In this document: one piece after another, positions 25,113-33,909 of the stretch
How positions within the stretch are numbered: the first letter of the stretch is position 1
Layout: the number at the start of each line of letters is the position of its first letter
Source: Lachnospiraceae bacterium
Lineage (GTDB): Bacteria > Bacillota > Clostridia > Lachnospirales > Lachnospiraceae
Assembly (NCBI GenBank): GCA_017437785.1
Contig: JAFRXH010000084.1
Location: 1-39,133, forward strand
Length of the DNA stretch: 39,133 bases
Direction: 5' to 3'
Program-made: the position numbers and the translations under genes
Notes under the pieces: generated by a model
What the model was told of the DNA's origin: nothing
What the model saw: only the letters and a program-made list of their open reading frames with translations
The model's database searches: none

Positions 25113-25146
25113 GTGGTATTTTACCACATTTGTCGGTCGCTGTACA
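25113..25146 (-). promoter_or_regulatory. Promoter with 15-base palindrome for the clpS-clpA operon
   Basis: On the minus strand TGTACA (25141-25146) and TAAAAT (25118-25123) are 17 bases apart, 45 bases before the small gene's ATG. The -10 box is the centre of a perfect palindrome, GTGGTA-TTT-TACCAC (25113-25127), placed where a repressor would block RNA polymerase. The regulator is unknown. Confidence 0.55.
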
Positions 25147-25183
25147 GTTTTTTTTGCTGATATGGGGCTTGTAAAAAAACAGC

Positions 25184-25212
25184 TTTTCAATAAAAAACAT
25201 AACGGTTATAAT
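25184..25212 (+). promoter_or_regulatory. Promoter for the plus-strand lipoprotein gene
   Basis: TTTTCA (25184-25189) and a perfect TATAAT (25207-25212) are separated by 17 bases. It is divergent from the clpS promoter; the two -35 boxes are under 40 bases apart. Confidence 0.55.
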
Positions 25213-25245
25213 ATCCCTATATCAAAAATGGAGAAAACGGTTTTT

Positions 25246-25764
25246 ATGAAGATAAAACAAATACTGCCGGTACTGGCCGCTATGATGCTTATGCTGAGCG
25301 CCTGCACAAAAGATAAGCCCGCAGGCAACAAAGAAACGGAGGGCACGCCCACACAGATAATCCCTACCGCCACGCCCACTCCCACTCCCGAAGTACTCTC
25401 GCCGGAAGATCTGGCGGCCATCGAAAAGGATAAGGAGTTTGGCGAAAAAATACAGACCGTGATGTACATGGTACCCCATGGTCAGGTTGACGGTCTTTTC
25501 GTCCACGAGGACGGTGAATGTATCGATTATATGCGCAGCATCGTAGGGCAGCGTATAGAGCTCACGGCAGAGTCGGCAGATACCAATCTCTTTTACAGGT
25601 ATATCGCATATACCCTTGGGGTATCATCCTTATCCGAACTCTCCGATCAGATATCGTTCTCCCGCTCGGACGGCAAGATCTACTTTACCTTTACCCATGA
25701 TTTCGATAACCCCGAGCGTCATGTGGTGATCGAAATGGACGGCGATAAGGTAGTCGTGGAATAA
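25246..25764 (+). CDS. Secreted lipoprotein with Thr-Pro linker, unknown function
   Basis: This 172-residue protein starts MKIKQILPVLAAMMLMLSAC, giving a clear lipobox with Cys at 20. A linker with TPTATPTPTP follows (about 37-50), then a globular domain of about 120 residues that I do not recognise. The globular domain is acidic and ends HVVIEMDGDKVVVE. In-frame ATGs at 25162 and 25228 exist, but only the ATG at 25246 places the signal peptide at the N-terminus, with GGAG 12 bases upstream. It is the only plus-strand gene in the window and converges on the repeat protein gene, with eight bases between stops and no visible terminator. Confidence 0.82.
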   Translation: MKIKQILPVLAAMMLMLSACTKDKPAGNKETEGTPTQIIPTATPTPTPEVLSPEDLAAIEKDKEFGEKIQTVMYMVPHGQVDGLFVHEDGECIDYMRSIVGQRIELTAESADTNLFYRYIAYTLGVSSLSELSDQISFSRSDGKIYFTFTHDFDNPERHVVIEMDGDKVVVE

Positions 25765-25772
25765 GCTTAATA

Positions 25773-28091
25773 TCAGTTCATATCGTACTTGACTATCTTA
25801 AACTTTACTTTCTTATATCCGCCGTATTTTCCCAGACCGTGGACTATCATCGATGCAGTCCCGGTCTTTATATTTTTAGCATAATATACTATCTCGTACT
25901 CTCCGGTCTCGGCAGCTGTGCTCACCTGATCCTGCCCGGGTTCCACGGGATAACCTGTGTACGTCTGTTTAGCCACACTGAATTTCACTTTGGATATCTT
26001 CTGGGATACAGCCCTGTACTCTATCACTCTCTTTCCGCTGTAATTACCCTTGCCCTCTACATGTATGCAGATAGTCTCACCCATGTACGCGTATTTATCA
26101 TAGTCCACCGGATTGCCGAATATATCGGTATAAACCGGATCTATATCATAATCCACGCCCGGCTCTAAAGTTACGCCGTTAGTATCCATAAGGACGGGAT
26201 CCTTGATATATCTTCTTATTTTTGTATTCTGCTTCCATACCGGATCGGGAGTTAAGGATATAACCATATCCATAGGCTTTGCGTAGCACATCACTTCCTT
26301 TATTACGCGGCTTTTATAATTGCCCATGCCTTCGAGCGTCACCTTAAAGAGCCTGCCTGCACGTATATCCGCGCTGTAGCTTACGGTATAATCCCTGTTC
26401 TCACGAAGCAGCGTATTTCCGTGACTTACTACGGGCACGGGCAGCGGACCGCCCTTTTCGTAATACACACGCTGCGGCAGGCTGATATCCACATCCTCAT
26501 TATTTAAGGAACACTGCATTATCTCAAAGTGCCCCGTCACCTTACCGCTGTATCTGCCACGCCCCCTTATGTAATAATAGGCCTCGCCGACATTACGGTT
26601 ATACTTAAAGCCGGCAACATAATCCTCCCCTTCCTCAAGGGTATGATCGCCCATCTTTACCTTTATCTCCGGGATCACGCTCCTGCCTGTGTATACGGCA
26701 TCTTTTACGCTTATCCTTGCTTCGGATATATCTTTACCGACTATGTTAAAGGGCAGCTTCACACTGCCGGCGAAGTATGTATTACCGTTAAACACCTCAC
26801 CGTTTCCGCTGATCACCACATAGCCTTTACCGGTATCGAAATTATCCTCATAAGTGATATCTATACCCCTTGTGACAGCTTTACCTTTATACGTTATGTT
26901 CACCAGAGGCATTACAGCCATACCACCGTTATACTGCTGGTCGGCTATCTTGCCCACTTTCAGGTTCCTGACATCCACGCCCTCCCTTACGGTGGCTTTG
27001 ATATCGATGCTTCCGCTGAAATTGTCACGGCCCGTAAGAGTGATCACATATTCCCCGGGCTGCTTAAGTTCCTTAAAGCTCATGCTCATATCAAAGTCTT
27101 TGATATGCTTAAGCGTCTTATCTCCCCAGTGTATCACGGGAGTCTTATCCTTATCCCTTGCCTTTGTCGATAATACCAGGTCCTCCGCGGTGCAGTATTC
27201 TTCCATAGGCACCTTGCCGATAGTAAAATGCACTTCGCATTTTCCCTTGTAGTTGCCCTTCCCGCTGATGATCATCCTCGCCGTACCGGCGTTGATATTA
27301 TCTTTATACTTTATGGAATAATCCCTGCCCTTTGAAAGGAGCAGGCCGTCATACTTAACCACCACATCATCCTGGGTGATCTTTTCGCCTGTATAAAGCT
27401 TGCCCACAACGCCCAGTACTTTAAAGCCCGGCTCCGGAACGGGGGTGGGCGGTACCGGTCCCTGTGTGGGTGTAGGGCTTATCTCCGGCTGCGTAGGAGT
27501 GGGATCGGCAGGATCCGGTGTGGGCGTAGGAGTATTGGTAGGCTCAGGTGTGGGCGTAGGCGCCACTATGCTCCAGGGCGCATAAGCCTTACCGTTATAC
27601 GCACCTATACCGATAACGGTTACCTTATACTCACCAACTTCCCTTCCTACCATACCTTCGGTCGTTACATAGTAATCCCGGTTTTCGGCCAGGATGTAGT
27701 TCTTCCATTTAACGCTCTCCACCTTCTGGGTAATGGGCTCACCGGTGTATATGGCTGTCTCAAAAGCAAGGGTGATCACCGCATCCTGAATGGGATAAGG
27801 TGTAGGCGTAGGTGTATAAGCCGCAATGATCTCGGACTCCCCGTTATCCCCGTCCTCTCCGGCACAGGTGGGTGTGGGCTTCTCATCATCTTCTTCATCC
27901 GTAACATCATCAGCTGCAGGCGAAGGCGTGATATCCTGCGCAGAAACGGACGGAGTGGGCACCGGCGTGGGTGCGGTGTCTTCTCCCTCTGCAGATGCCT
28001 TTACACCGTTGCTCGCGATGCAGAGTATGAATATCAGCAAAAATGCGCTTATGGCTTTTGCCGGTCCATAGATTTTCTTACGGCTCTTCAT
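25773..28091 (-). CDS. Secreted protein with eight Ig-like repeats and Thr-Pro linkers
   Basis: This protein of about 772 residues has a Sec signal peptide (KSRKKIYGPAKAISAFLLIF with AAs cleavable near residue 33). A Thr/Pro/acid-rich region follows (about 36-105), then one repeat, a second Thr-Pro linker (about 180-220) and seven more repeats. Each repeat runs about 65-90 residues on the theme YTG-x-x-I...G-x-x-L-x-x-G-x-DY...N-x-x-x-G...I-x-G-x-G-x-Y-x-G. These are the cell-surface Ig-like repeats common in clostridia. No LPXTG or other anchor is visible. A second ATG at 28091 with AGAGGG upstream is preferred over 28109. Adhesion or cell-wall association is likely but unproven. Confidence 0.82.
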   Translation of the reverse strand: MKSRKKIYGPAKAISAFLLIFILCIASNGVKASAEGEDTAPTPVPTPSVSAQDITPSPAADDVTDEEDDEKPTPTCAGEDGDNGESEIIAAYTPTPTPYPIQDAVITLAFETAIYTGEPITQKVESVKWKNYILAENRDYYVTTEGMVGREVGEYKVTVIGIGAYNGKAYAPWSIVAPTPTPEPTNTPTPTPDPADPTPTQPEISPTPTQGPVPPTPVPEPGFKVLGVVGKLYTGEKITQDDVVVKYDGLLLSKGRDYSIKYKDNINAGTARMIISGKGNYKGKCEVHFTIGKVPMEEYCTAEDLVLSTKARDKDKTPVIHWGDKTLKHIKDFDMSMSFKELKQPGEYVITLTGRDNFSGSIDIKATVREGVDVRNLKVGKIADQQYNGGMAVMPLVNITYKGKAVTRGIDITYEDNFDTGKGYVVISGNGEVFNGNTYFAGSVKLPFNIVGKDISEARISVKDAVYTGRSVIPEIKVKMGDHTLEEGEDYVAGFKYNRNVGEAYYYIRGRGRYSGKVTGHFEIMQCSLNNEDVDISLPQRVYYEKGGPLPVPVVSHGNTLLRENRDYTVSYSADIRAGRLFKVTLEGMGNYKSRVIKEVMCYAKPMDMVISLTPDPVWKQNTKIRRYIKDPVLMDTNGVTLEPGVDYDIDPVYTDIFGNPVDYDKYAYMGETICIHVEGKGNYSGKRVIEYRAVSQKISKVKFSVAKQTYTGYPVEPGQDQVSTAAETGEYEIVYYAKNIKTGTASMIVHGLGKYGGYKKVKFKIVKYDMN

Positions 28092-28110
28092 AGTCTGTCC
28101 CTCTCTCATT

Positions 28111-28136
28111 TAAGACAGGGGATGTCCTCTGTCTTA
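28111..28136 (-). other. 26-base inverted repeat filling the alpha-galactosidase-to-repeat-protein gap
   Basis: Arms TAAGACAG (28111-28118) and CTGTCTTA (28129-28136) enclose a ten-base loop. It begins at the stop codon of the GH36 gene. No T-run follows on the minus strand, so it is a weak terminator at best, and may stabilise mRNA or reduce read-through. Confidence 0.5.
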
Positions 28137-30347
28137 TCACTCACTCTTTATATGCAGCAGCATCCCCTTGTAGTCACCCCACAGGTTCTCCACAATGATA
28201 CCCGCGTTCATAAGGGTATCCCCGTAAAATGCCTTATCCTCCCCGTAGGGCTTTTCGCTAACACTCTCAATATCAAAACGGCTTATCCTGTACTTCTTTA
28301 AAGGATCCAGCCCCTGAAGTTTAAGCCTGCGTGAATGACATGCCGGTCTTCCTTTTACCTGTATGAAGGTAAGCAGCGCTTCGGACTTATCCTTCTTTAT
28401 GCACATCCAGCTGTCGAATTCCTTATTCTCCGAATACGAAGCCAGGCGGTAATAATCACCTGCTGCCACCAGCTCATGATACATGTGATACATCTTAACC
28501 TGGGCAGGTATCATAGCCCTGTCCTCTTTGGGTATACGTGTGATATCGAGCTCGTAGCCGAAGGTCCCGGCCAGCGCCACATAACCTCTGGTCTCAAAAG
28601 GCGTAATCCTGCCCACGATATGATTGGGGCAGTCGCTCACATGTGCTCCCATACTTGAGAGCGGATATATCAGCGCCGTACCTTCCTGTATCAGCAGGCG
28701 CTCGATGGCGTCCGTATCATCGGAGCACCATATCTGCGGGCTGTAGCAGAGCATTCCGGCATCGAAACGGCCTCCGCCGCCGGAGCAGTTCTCAAGCAGC
28801 AGATCGGGATATCTCTCCATCAGCCGCCCCTGCAGCTCATATACACCCTGCACATAACGGTGCGAAAGCTCCTTCTGCTTATCCGCATCCAGCTTAAGCG
28901 ATGCCAGATCAGCCAGCGGTCTGTTCATGTCCCACTTCACATACTCGATATTTGCGCTATCTAATATATCGGCTAAAGACTTAAAAACATGATCCCTCAC
29001 GTCACTGCGGCTTATATCCAGCACATACTGGTTCCTGGCCAGTCCGGCCGTTCTTCCCGGTACGGCTATGGCCCAGTCGGGATGAGCACGGTACAGATCC
29101 GAATCCGGACTTATCATCTCGGGCTCAAACCAGATACCGAACTTAAGGCCCAGGGCATTAACCCCGTCAACCAGCTTCTTAAGCCCGCCTTTTAACTTAT
29201 TTTCGTTAACAGTCCAGTCTCCAAGTGCACAGTTGTCATCATTGCGCGCACCAAACCAGCCGTCATCCATCACCAGCATCTCTATGCCGCATCCGGCGGC
29301 CTCTTTTGCTATAGCCAAAAGCTTCTCATCGTCAAAATCAAAGTATGTGGCCTCCCAGTTATTGATAAGGATGGGCCGCGCTTTATCCTTCCAGGGCGAT
29401 CTGATAAGGTGCTGCCTGTACAGATCGTGGAAGGTCCTGCTCATGCCGCCTAAGCCCTCTGCCGAATATACCAGCACTGCCTGCGGCGTTGTAAAGCTTT
29501 CCCCCGCATTAAGCTTCCATTCAAAATCCTCCGGATCTATGCCTGTCATTATGCGCAGATTATCAAACTGTCCTTCATATACGCCCGAAAAGAAATTCCC
29601 GGAATATATAAGGTTTACACCATAAGCCTCTCCCTGCGTCTGGCTGCAGTCTTTGGAAACTATGCCCATGAAAGGATGATGCTGGTGCGAAGTCTCGCCT
29701 CTCCGGGAATTAACTCCCTGCAAGCCGTGTCTTATCGGACATCTTTCTATATGGCGCTCCCTGGCCCAGCAGCCGTTTAAGGTTATCAGCTCGTATCCAT
29801 CATTATCCATATCAAAGGATGCGGAAAATGCACGCTCCAGATAAAGGGGATTGCTGTTGCTTGTAATGACGCAATGACGTATGATGGCATCGCAGTCATC
29901 AAACACCGTATACTTAAGCACCACTTCCAGATCCAGGCATTCGTCCTTAAGCACTATGCTCAGCACTTCACCGTTATCCCCGTACACCCCGGGCATTTCC
30001 GGCTTTAATAGACGCTCTTTCGAATATCCGGCATAATGCAGCTCAGCCGTACAGTAGCCTTCCTGCGTACGTATCTTTAGCGCGGATTCGCGGAAATCAC
30101 CGCTCCCGTGTACGGGATACTCCATCGGATAACAGTCCGTAAAGCTTAACTTGTCCCTGTTATTCTTTGAAGGTATATACGGACTCTCCGATGTACGCAG
30201 AAGATACCTTACATCGGTATCCTTAAGGCGCCTTCCGTAATAGACATGTCCCAGATATCCCGGTTCATCCGCAACTGCCATGATATAGCTGGTATTAGCG
30301 GTATCCAGCTTAAATATCCTTTCCTTATCATCGATAAAAATACTCAT
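28137..30347 (-). CDS. Alpha-galactosidase, glycoside hydrolase family 36
   Basis: This 736-residue enzyme has the N-terminal beta-sandwich domain, then the (beta/alpha)8 barrel starting near PILINNWEATYFDFDDEKLL. MLVMDDGWFGARNDD binds the sugar. The nucleophile is D473 in YVKWDMNR and the acid/base lies in SDDTDAIERL (about 542-551). CSGGGGRFD (about 522-530) is also diagnostic. Length is typical of GH36. No signal peptide, so it cleaves imported melibiose or raffinose-type oligosaccharides in the cytoplasm. It lies 24 bases after the NUDIX gene, with GGAGG as RBS, and probably shares its transcript. No transporter is adjacent. Confidence 0.95.
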   Translation of the reverse strand: MSIFIDDKERIFKLDTANTSYIMAVADEPGYLGHVYYGRRLKDTDVRYLLRTSESPYIPSKNNRDKLSFTDCYPMEYPVHGSGDFRESALKIRTQEGYCTAELHYAGYSKERLLKPEMPGVYGDNGEVLSIVLKDECLDLEVVLKYTVFDDCDAIIRHCVITSNSNPLYLERAFSASFDMDNDGYELITLNGCWARERHIERCPIRHGLQGVNSRRGETSHQHHPFMGIVSKDCSQTQGEAYGVNLIYSGNFFSGVYEGQFDNLRIMTGIDPEDFEWKLNAGESFTTPQAVLVYSAEGLGGMSRTFHDLYRQHLIRSPWKDKARPILINNWEATYFDFDDEKLLAIAKEAAGCGIEMLVMDDGWFGARNDDNCALGDWTVNENKLKGGLKKLVDGVNALGLKFGIWFEPEMISPDSDLYRAHPDWAIAVPGRTAGLARNQYVLDISRSDVRDHVFKSLADILDSANIEYVKWDMNRPLADLASLKLDADKQKELSHRYVQGVYELQGRLMERYPDLLLENCSGGGGRFDAGMLCYSPQIWCSDDTDAIERLLIQEGTALIYPLSSMGAHVSDCPNHIVGRITPFETRGYVALAGTFGYELDITRIPKEDRAMIPAQVKMYHMYHELVAAGDYYRLASYSENKEFDSWMCIKKDKSEALLTFIQVKGRPACHSRRLKLQGLDPLKKYRISRFDIESVSEKPYGEDKAFYGDTLMNAGIIVENLWGDYKGMLLHIKSE

Positions 30348-30371
30348 ATCCTCATCCTCCGTATCCTGTCT

Positions 30372-30992
30372 TTAATCCTGTGTCCTGATGAATGCAAAGG
30401 GATCATCCGGATCCGACTGTAAAAAGTTCATACACAGATAAGCCATCCTCAGTGACACCTGCTCTTCTCTCAAAATGCGGCGCAGTTCTCTTTTACCGGC
30501 TGTCACTACACTAATGCTCTCGGTATCCTCCGCTGCACGCTCAGTCCCGTCACCCACAGCATAACCAAACACCGCGGTGCTGCTTTCGTCGGTATAGCCG
30601 GCTCCCATATAAAAGCCGCGGCTCCACATGGGATCGCCCTGCACCACCTCCAGCGTATAGCCCGTCTCTTCCTTAAGCTCACGCATTGCCGCCTGCTCGG
30701 GAGTCTCGCCCTGCTCGATCAGGCCTGCCGGCAGCTCATAGATAAACCGCCCCAGCGGGTAGCGGTACTGGCGTATCAGCACTATCTTTTCCGGATCGCT
30801 CTTAAGCACCGGATAGATCACGCAGCCTTCGGAAAAAGTCTTTCCGCTCAGCACCTTGATATTTTCCTTATTGTTTCTTGAAACAAAAAAATAATCGAAC
30901 GCTCTGCCGGAGTCCGTCAGCGCGTCCATATGATAGAAATTCAGAAATCTGTTACTGCACAGATTTTCGACAGATGTGAATTTAGCCGCCAT
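30372..30992 (-). CDS. NUDIX hydrolase, ADP-ribose pyrophosphatase-like
   Basis: This 206-residue protein carries a complete NUDIX box (residues 90-112: G90, E96, R104-E105, E108-E109, G111) preceded by YELPAG, the common context of ADP-sugar pyrophosphatases. IRQYRYPLGRFIYE just before the box also fits that subgroup, and the loop of Gly and Glu residues binds Mg2+. It should hydrolyse ADP-ribose or similar dinucleotides. The gene starts nine bases after the HD-domain gene and precedes the alpha-galactosidase; co-transcription is likely, with no clear metabolic link. Confidence 0.9.
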   Translation of the reverse strand: MAAKFTSVENLCSNRFLNFYHMDALTDSGRAFDYFFVSRNNKENIKVLSGKTFSEGCVIYPVLKSDPEKIVLIRQYRYPLGRFIYELPAGLIEQGETPEQAAMRELKEETGYTLEVVQGDPMWSRGFYMGAGYTDESSTAVFGYAVGDGTERAAEDTESISVVTAGKRELRRILREEQVSLRMAYLCMNFLQSDPDDPFAFIRTQD

Positions 30993-31001
30993 CGAAATGT
31001 G

Positions 31002-32138
31002 TTATCCTAAATGTATTACCTTCGCCTCTCCGTTCTTAAGCGCCTGCCTGTATTCTTCAAACTTATCGGTCATGATATAACGGTTATCCATGGTCTTTAA
31101 GACATCCTTTATCTGCATTTTCTCGAACACCTTGCCATCGGAAAGGTTATATACACGGTTATCATTAAAGCTCAATATGAAAGGTCTTAATATATCATCA
31201 CCGTTCTCGGTGAGTACTATGCCTTTGGTCCCGTTCGTCAGCTGAATCGTGCAGCCCATGGGTACAATGTTTATCGCCTGTGTCAGTGCCCTTACCACCT
31301 GCTGGTTCATACGGTTGCGCGGATGATGCAGATACTTGTATGCGGCGATATCGCTCTGCGGCTCCTCACCGTATTTCATCGCGGTGAGCGTATCAAAATA
31401 CCAGGCTACCTTCAGTGTCTCCAGCTGCATGTCGGGCTGGCGCATATCCTTAAAGCCGCTGCTCTTAAGCTCCTTAAGGTCTCTTAAGAGGAATGAGATG
31501 TTCCTCATTATCTCACTGTCCAGATCGCAGTTTTCACGCAGAGTCCTGTAACCTTCCTCCTTGCAGCGCTCTATGATCTCCCTGTCCTCATCAGTCAGGT
31601 CGCTTTCTTTCTTGCGGCTGATGGGATCGGGGATATCCAGCGAACCTATATCATGCAAAAGGGCCGCTATAACACAGCAGCGCTGCGCTTCGCCGTTGAC
31701 CAGAAGCTTATTGCAGATAGCGGCGGCAAGTATCGCCACGTTAAGGGAATGCTTATAAACATTGTCCTCCACGCTGCGCAGGTTCTGTGTAAAATTAAAC
31801 TTGGATGTATGTCGCCCGAAACGGCGTATAATCTCTGCGGTAAGGTTCTCGAGCCTGGCAGGCTGGGAACCGTCCCTTATATCGTTCATTATCTCCTGCA
31901 GGGTGAACACCGACATGGTCTGGAAACGTTCAAATTCCCTGTCTTCATCGGTCATAGGCGGCACGGGCTCGGCCGGCTCCAGAATATAGACTCCTATGAG
32001 ACCGAAGTTACGCACACTGTTTATGCCCTGCAGAGTGATCCTCGAATCCCTCTCATAGAGCATGACACCCTGTTTATTAAAGATAGGCTTTGCAAGCCTC
32101 ATCCCACTCTTTAATTCATCGGTAGGTACAAAGATCAT
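31002..32138 (-). CDS. HD-GYP-related protein with degenerate GYP motif
   Basis: This 378-residue protein has an N-terminal domain (about 1-55, KSGMRLAKPIFN) typical of clostridial HD-GYP proteins. An HD domain follows with HSLNVA (H130) and LLHDIGSLDIPD (H162-D163). A C-terminal part like TQAINIVPMGCTIQLTNGTKG also fits. The canonical HDIGK has Ser for Lys, and the HHE...DGxGYP motif expected near residues 210-222 is absent; MRNISFLLRDLKELK stands there. Loss of these metal and substrate ligands suggests it may not hydrolyse c-di-GMP, but act as a binding or regulatory protein. It begins the HD-NUDIX-GH36 operon. Confidence 0.85.
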   Translation of the reverse strand: MIFVPTDELKSGMRLAKPIFNKQGVMLYERDSRITLQGINSVRNFGLIGVYILEPAEPVPPMTDEDREFERFQTMSVFTLQEIMNDIRDGSQPARLENLTAEIIRRFGRHTSKFNFTQNLRSVEDNVYKHSLNVAILAAAICNKLLVNGEAQRCCVIAALLHDIGSLDIPDPISRKKESDLTDEDREIIERCKEEGYRTLRENCDLDSEIMRNISFLLRDLKELKSSGFKDMRQPDMQLETLKVAWYFDTLTAMKYGEEPQSDIAAYKYLHHPRNRMNQQVVRALTQAINIVPMGCTIQLTNGTKGIVLTENGDDILRPFILSFNDNRVYNLSDGKVFEKMQIKDVLKTMDNRYIMTDKFEEYRQALKNGEAKVIHLG

Positions 32139-32170
32139 TCCGCAACCCCTTTAAGAAACGATTTGATGTC

Positions 32171-32198
32171 ATTATATCAGATTTGGATTTTATTGCAA
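32171..32198 (-). promoter_or_regulatory. Candidate promoter for the HD-GYP-like gene
   Basis: Minus-strand TTGCAA (32193-32198) and perfect TATAAT (32171-32176) are 16 bases apart, 33 bases before the ATG. The -35 box lies within the last codons of the lipoprotein gene. Confidence 0.55.
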
Positions 32199-32657
32199 AT
32201 ATATCTTATACCCTTCAGAGTCCTTTGTAAGGACCAGATCGGTGCTTTCGGGATCCAAGAGGGTATAGGGTGCGAAGCTCATCTGCGTTCCGTCCCCGGC
32301 AACGGCGCTGACGCTGATATCGGCACAGCTGTTGCTTCCTATAAGGGCCATTGCCTCACCTTCCCAGGTCACCATGCTGCCGTCCCGCAACAGCTCACCG
32401 CCCAGTACCTCCCTGGCCGCCTCGGCTCCCAGTGAGAAACTCAAGCTCTCTATATCCTTCCCCGTCAGGTTTGCAAAGCTGATCACACATTTCTCGGCAA
32501 GCTTTACCTCCTGCGGGCTGTCCTCCGGAAGAGGTACCTCTTCTCCGGGATTTAAGTCCGTAGCCGGCGTGAGTGTTACTACTTTGATCTCCTTTTTACC
32601 GCATGCTGCCGTAAACAGCATCATGAGAAGGATCGCAGACAGCAGACGTTTTTTCAT
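32190..32657 (-). CDS. Small lipoprotein, unknown function
   Basis: This 155-residue protein has a lipoprotein signal MKKRLLSAILLMMLFTAAC (lipid Cys at 19) and a Thr/Pro/acidic linker (about 25-50). A domain of about 105 residues follows with beta-rich character (VISFANLTGKDIESLSFSLG). I do not recognise it. It overlaps the antiporter gene by four bases, so the two are probably co-translated. An auxiliary role at the outer face of the membrane is possible but unsupported by motif. Confidence 0.8.
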   Translation of the reverse strand: MKKRLLSAILLMMLFTAACGKKEIKVVTLTPATDLNPGEEVPLPEDSPQEVKLAEKCVISFANLTGKDIESLSFSLGAEAAREVLGGELLRDGSMVTWEGEAMALIGSNSCADISVSAVAGDGTQMSFAPYTLLDPESTDLVLTKDSEGYKIYLQ

Positions 32658-33844
32658 GCAGCCTCCTTTACGGGATCGGGTGACTTTGAATACAGTATCT
32701 TAAGCAGTATAGGCACGGAGATACTTGAGATTATTATCAGGAGTATCACGGCCGTAAAGTACGATGAATCTATTATACCAAGATTTAAGCCTTTATTGGT
32801 AATGATAAGCGCCACCTCTCCTCTGGTCATCATCCCGACGCCTATCTTTAAGCAGTCTATCCATTTAAAGCGGCATATTTTAGCCGTGATCCCACAGCCT
32901 ATCACCTTGGTAAGCATAGCTACCAGAACGAAAGCTACCGAGAAGAACAGCATCCCCGTATCAACCTTTGAGAAATCAGTCTTAAGCCCGATAGCCACAA
33001 AGAATACAGGCGCAAATATCATATAGCTATTGATACTCACCTTCCTGTCGATATATCCGGCGTCCCTAATATTGCAGAGGATGATGCCGGCCACATACGC
33101 ACCGGTGATATCGGCTATACCGAAATACTTTTCTGCTGCATATGCCATCAAAAAGCAGAGTCCCAGTCCTATGATCGGGATACGCCTGGTATGGGGATAA
33201 CGGGCGTCCACGACTTTCATGATATGGTAGATAACAAATCCGCCTACCAGGGATATTACAAGGAACAAAAACGTCTTTCCGATGACCAGCACTGTATCGC
33301 TCTCCGGATCCTTCATTCCCAGTACAAAGGTGAGGACTATGATACCTATAACATCATCGATAATGGCCGCGCTCAATATCGTCTGTCCCACACGGCCGTT
33401 AAGATATCCCAACTCACGGAGTGTCTCTACAGTGATGCCTACGGAAGTAGCTGTCATGATGCTTCCGATGAACAGCGCACGAAAAAACTCCTCCGTCCCC
33501 GGTGCCGCAAAGCCGTGTATGCACATATACAATACTGCCCCGCCTGCCAGCGGTACCGCAACACCCACACATGCTATCGCCAGTGCGATTAGACCGGATT
33601 TCTTCAGCTCTTTTAAATTAGTCTCAAGACCCGCAGAGAACATTATCAGGATAACGCCTATCTCCGCCATCTGATTGATAAAATCTCCGGGCTTGACCAG
33701 ATTTAACAAAGCCGGCCCCAGTATAAGTCCCGCTATTATCTCACCTACCACACCCGGAGCTTTGACCTTCTTTGCCAGTATGGCCATGAACTTTGCAGCC
33801 AGGATGATTATCGCCAGATCCCTGAGTATCACATATGTTTCCAT
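32654..33844 (-). CDS. Cation:proton antiporter, CPA2 family
   Basis: This 396-residue integral membrane protein has about 12-13 helices. The first is ILRDLAIIILAAKFMAILAK, and VVGEIIAGLILGPALL is the typical helix-2 signature. The paired Asp in SAAIIDDVIGIIVL is the ion-binding pair. GMMTRGEVALIITNKG is a late helix signature. There is no C-terminal RCK/TrkA domain, so it is NapA/GerN-like rather than a full KefB. It exchanges Na+ or K+ for protons. The ATG lies only 15 bases after the preceding terminator and has no clear Shine-Dalgarno. The small lipoprotein gene overlaps its end. Confidence 0.9.
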   Translation of the reverse strand: METYVILRDLAIIILAAKFMAILAKKVKAPGVVGEIIAGLILGPALLNLVKPGDFINQMAEIGVILIMFSAGLETNLKELKKSGLIALAIACVGVAVPLAGGAVLYMCIHGFAAPGTEEFFRALFIGSIMTATSVGITVETLRELGYLNGRVGQTILSAAIIDDVIGIIVLTFVLGMKDPESDTVLVIGKTFLFLVISLVGGFVIYHIMKVVDARYPHTRRIPIIGLGLCFLMAYAAEKYFGIADITGAYVAGIILCNIRDAGYIDRKVSINSYMIFAPVFFVAIGLKTDFSKVDTGMLFFSVAFVLVAMLTKVIGCGITAKICRFKWIDCLKIGVGMMTRGEVALIITNKGLNLGIIDSSYFTAVILLIIISSISVPILLKILYSKSPDPVKEAA

Positions 33845-33855
33845 TTTTATATACT

Positions 33856-33887
33856 AAAAGGATGGTCGCAGAATTCTGCAACCATCC
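33856..33887 (-). terminator. Rho-independent terminator after the DUF3048 gene
   Basis: Long arms GGATGGT and ACCATCC, extended by GCAGAATTCTGC through one mismatch, form an almost perfect 28-base hairpin (33860-33887). On the minus strand it ends in TTTT. It lies 22 bases after the stop at 33910. Confidence 0.8.
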
Positions 33888-33909
33888 CCCAATCTCCTTC
33901 CTGTAGCTA

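Noticed and set aside
25162-25245. N-terminal extension of the plus-strand lipoprotein
   Set aside because: It would put a 28-residue non-signal segment before the lipoprotein signal and would cover the promoter.
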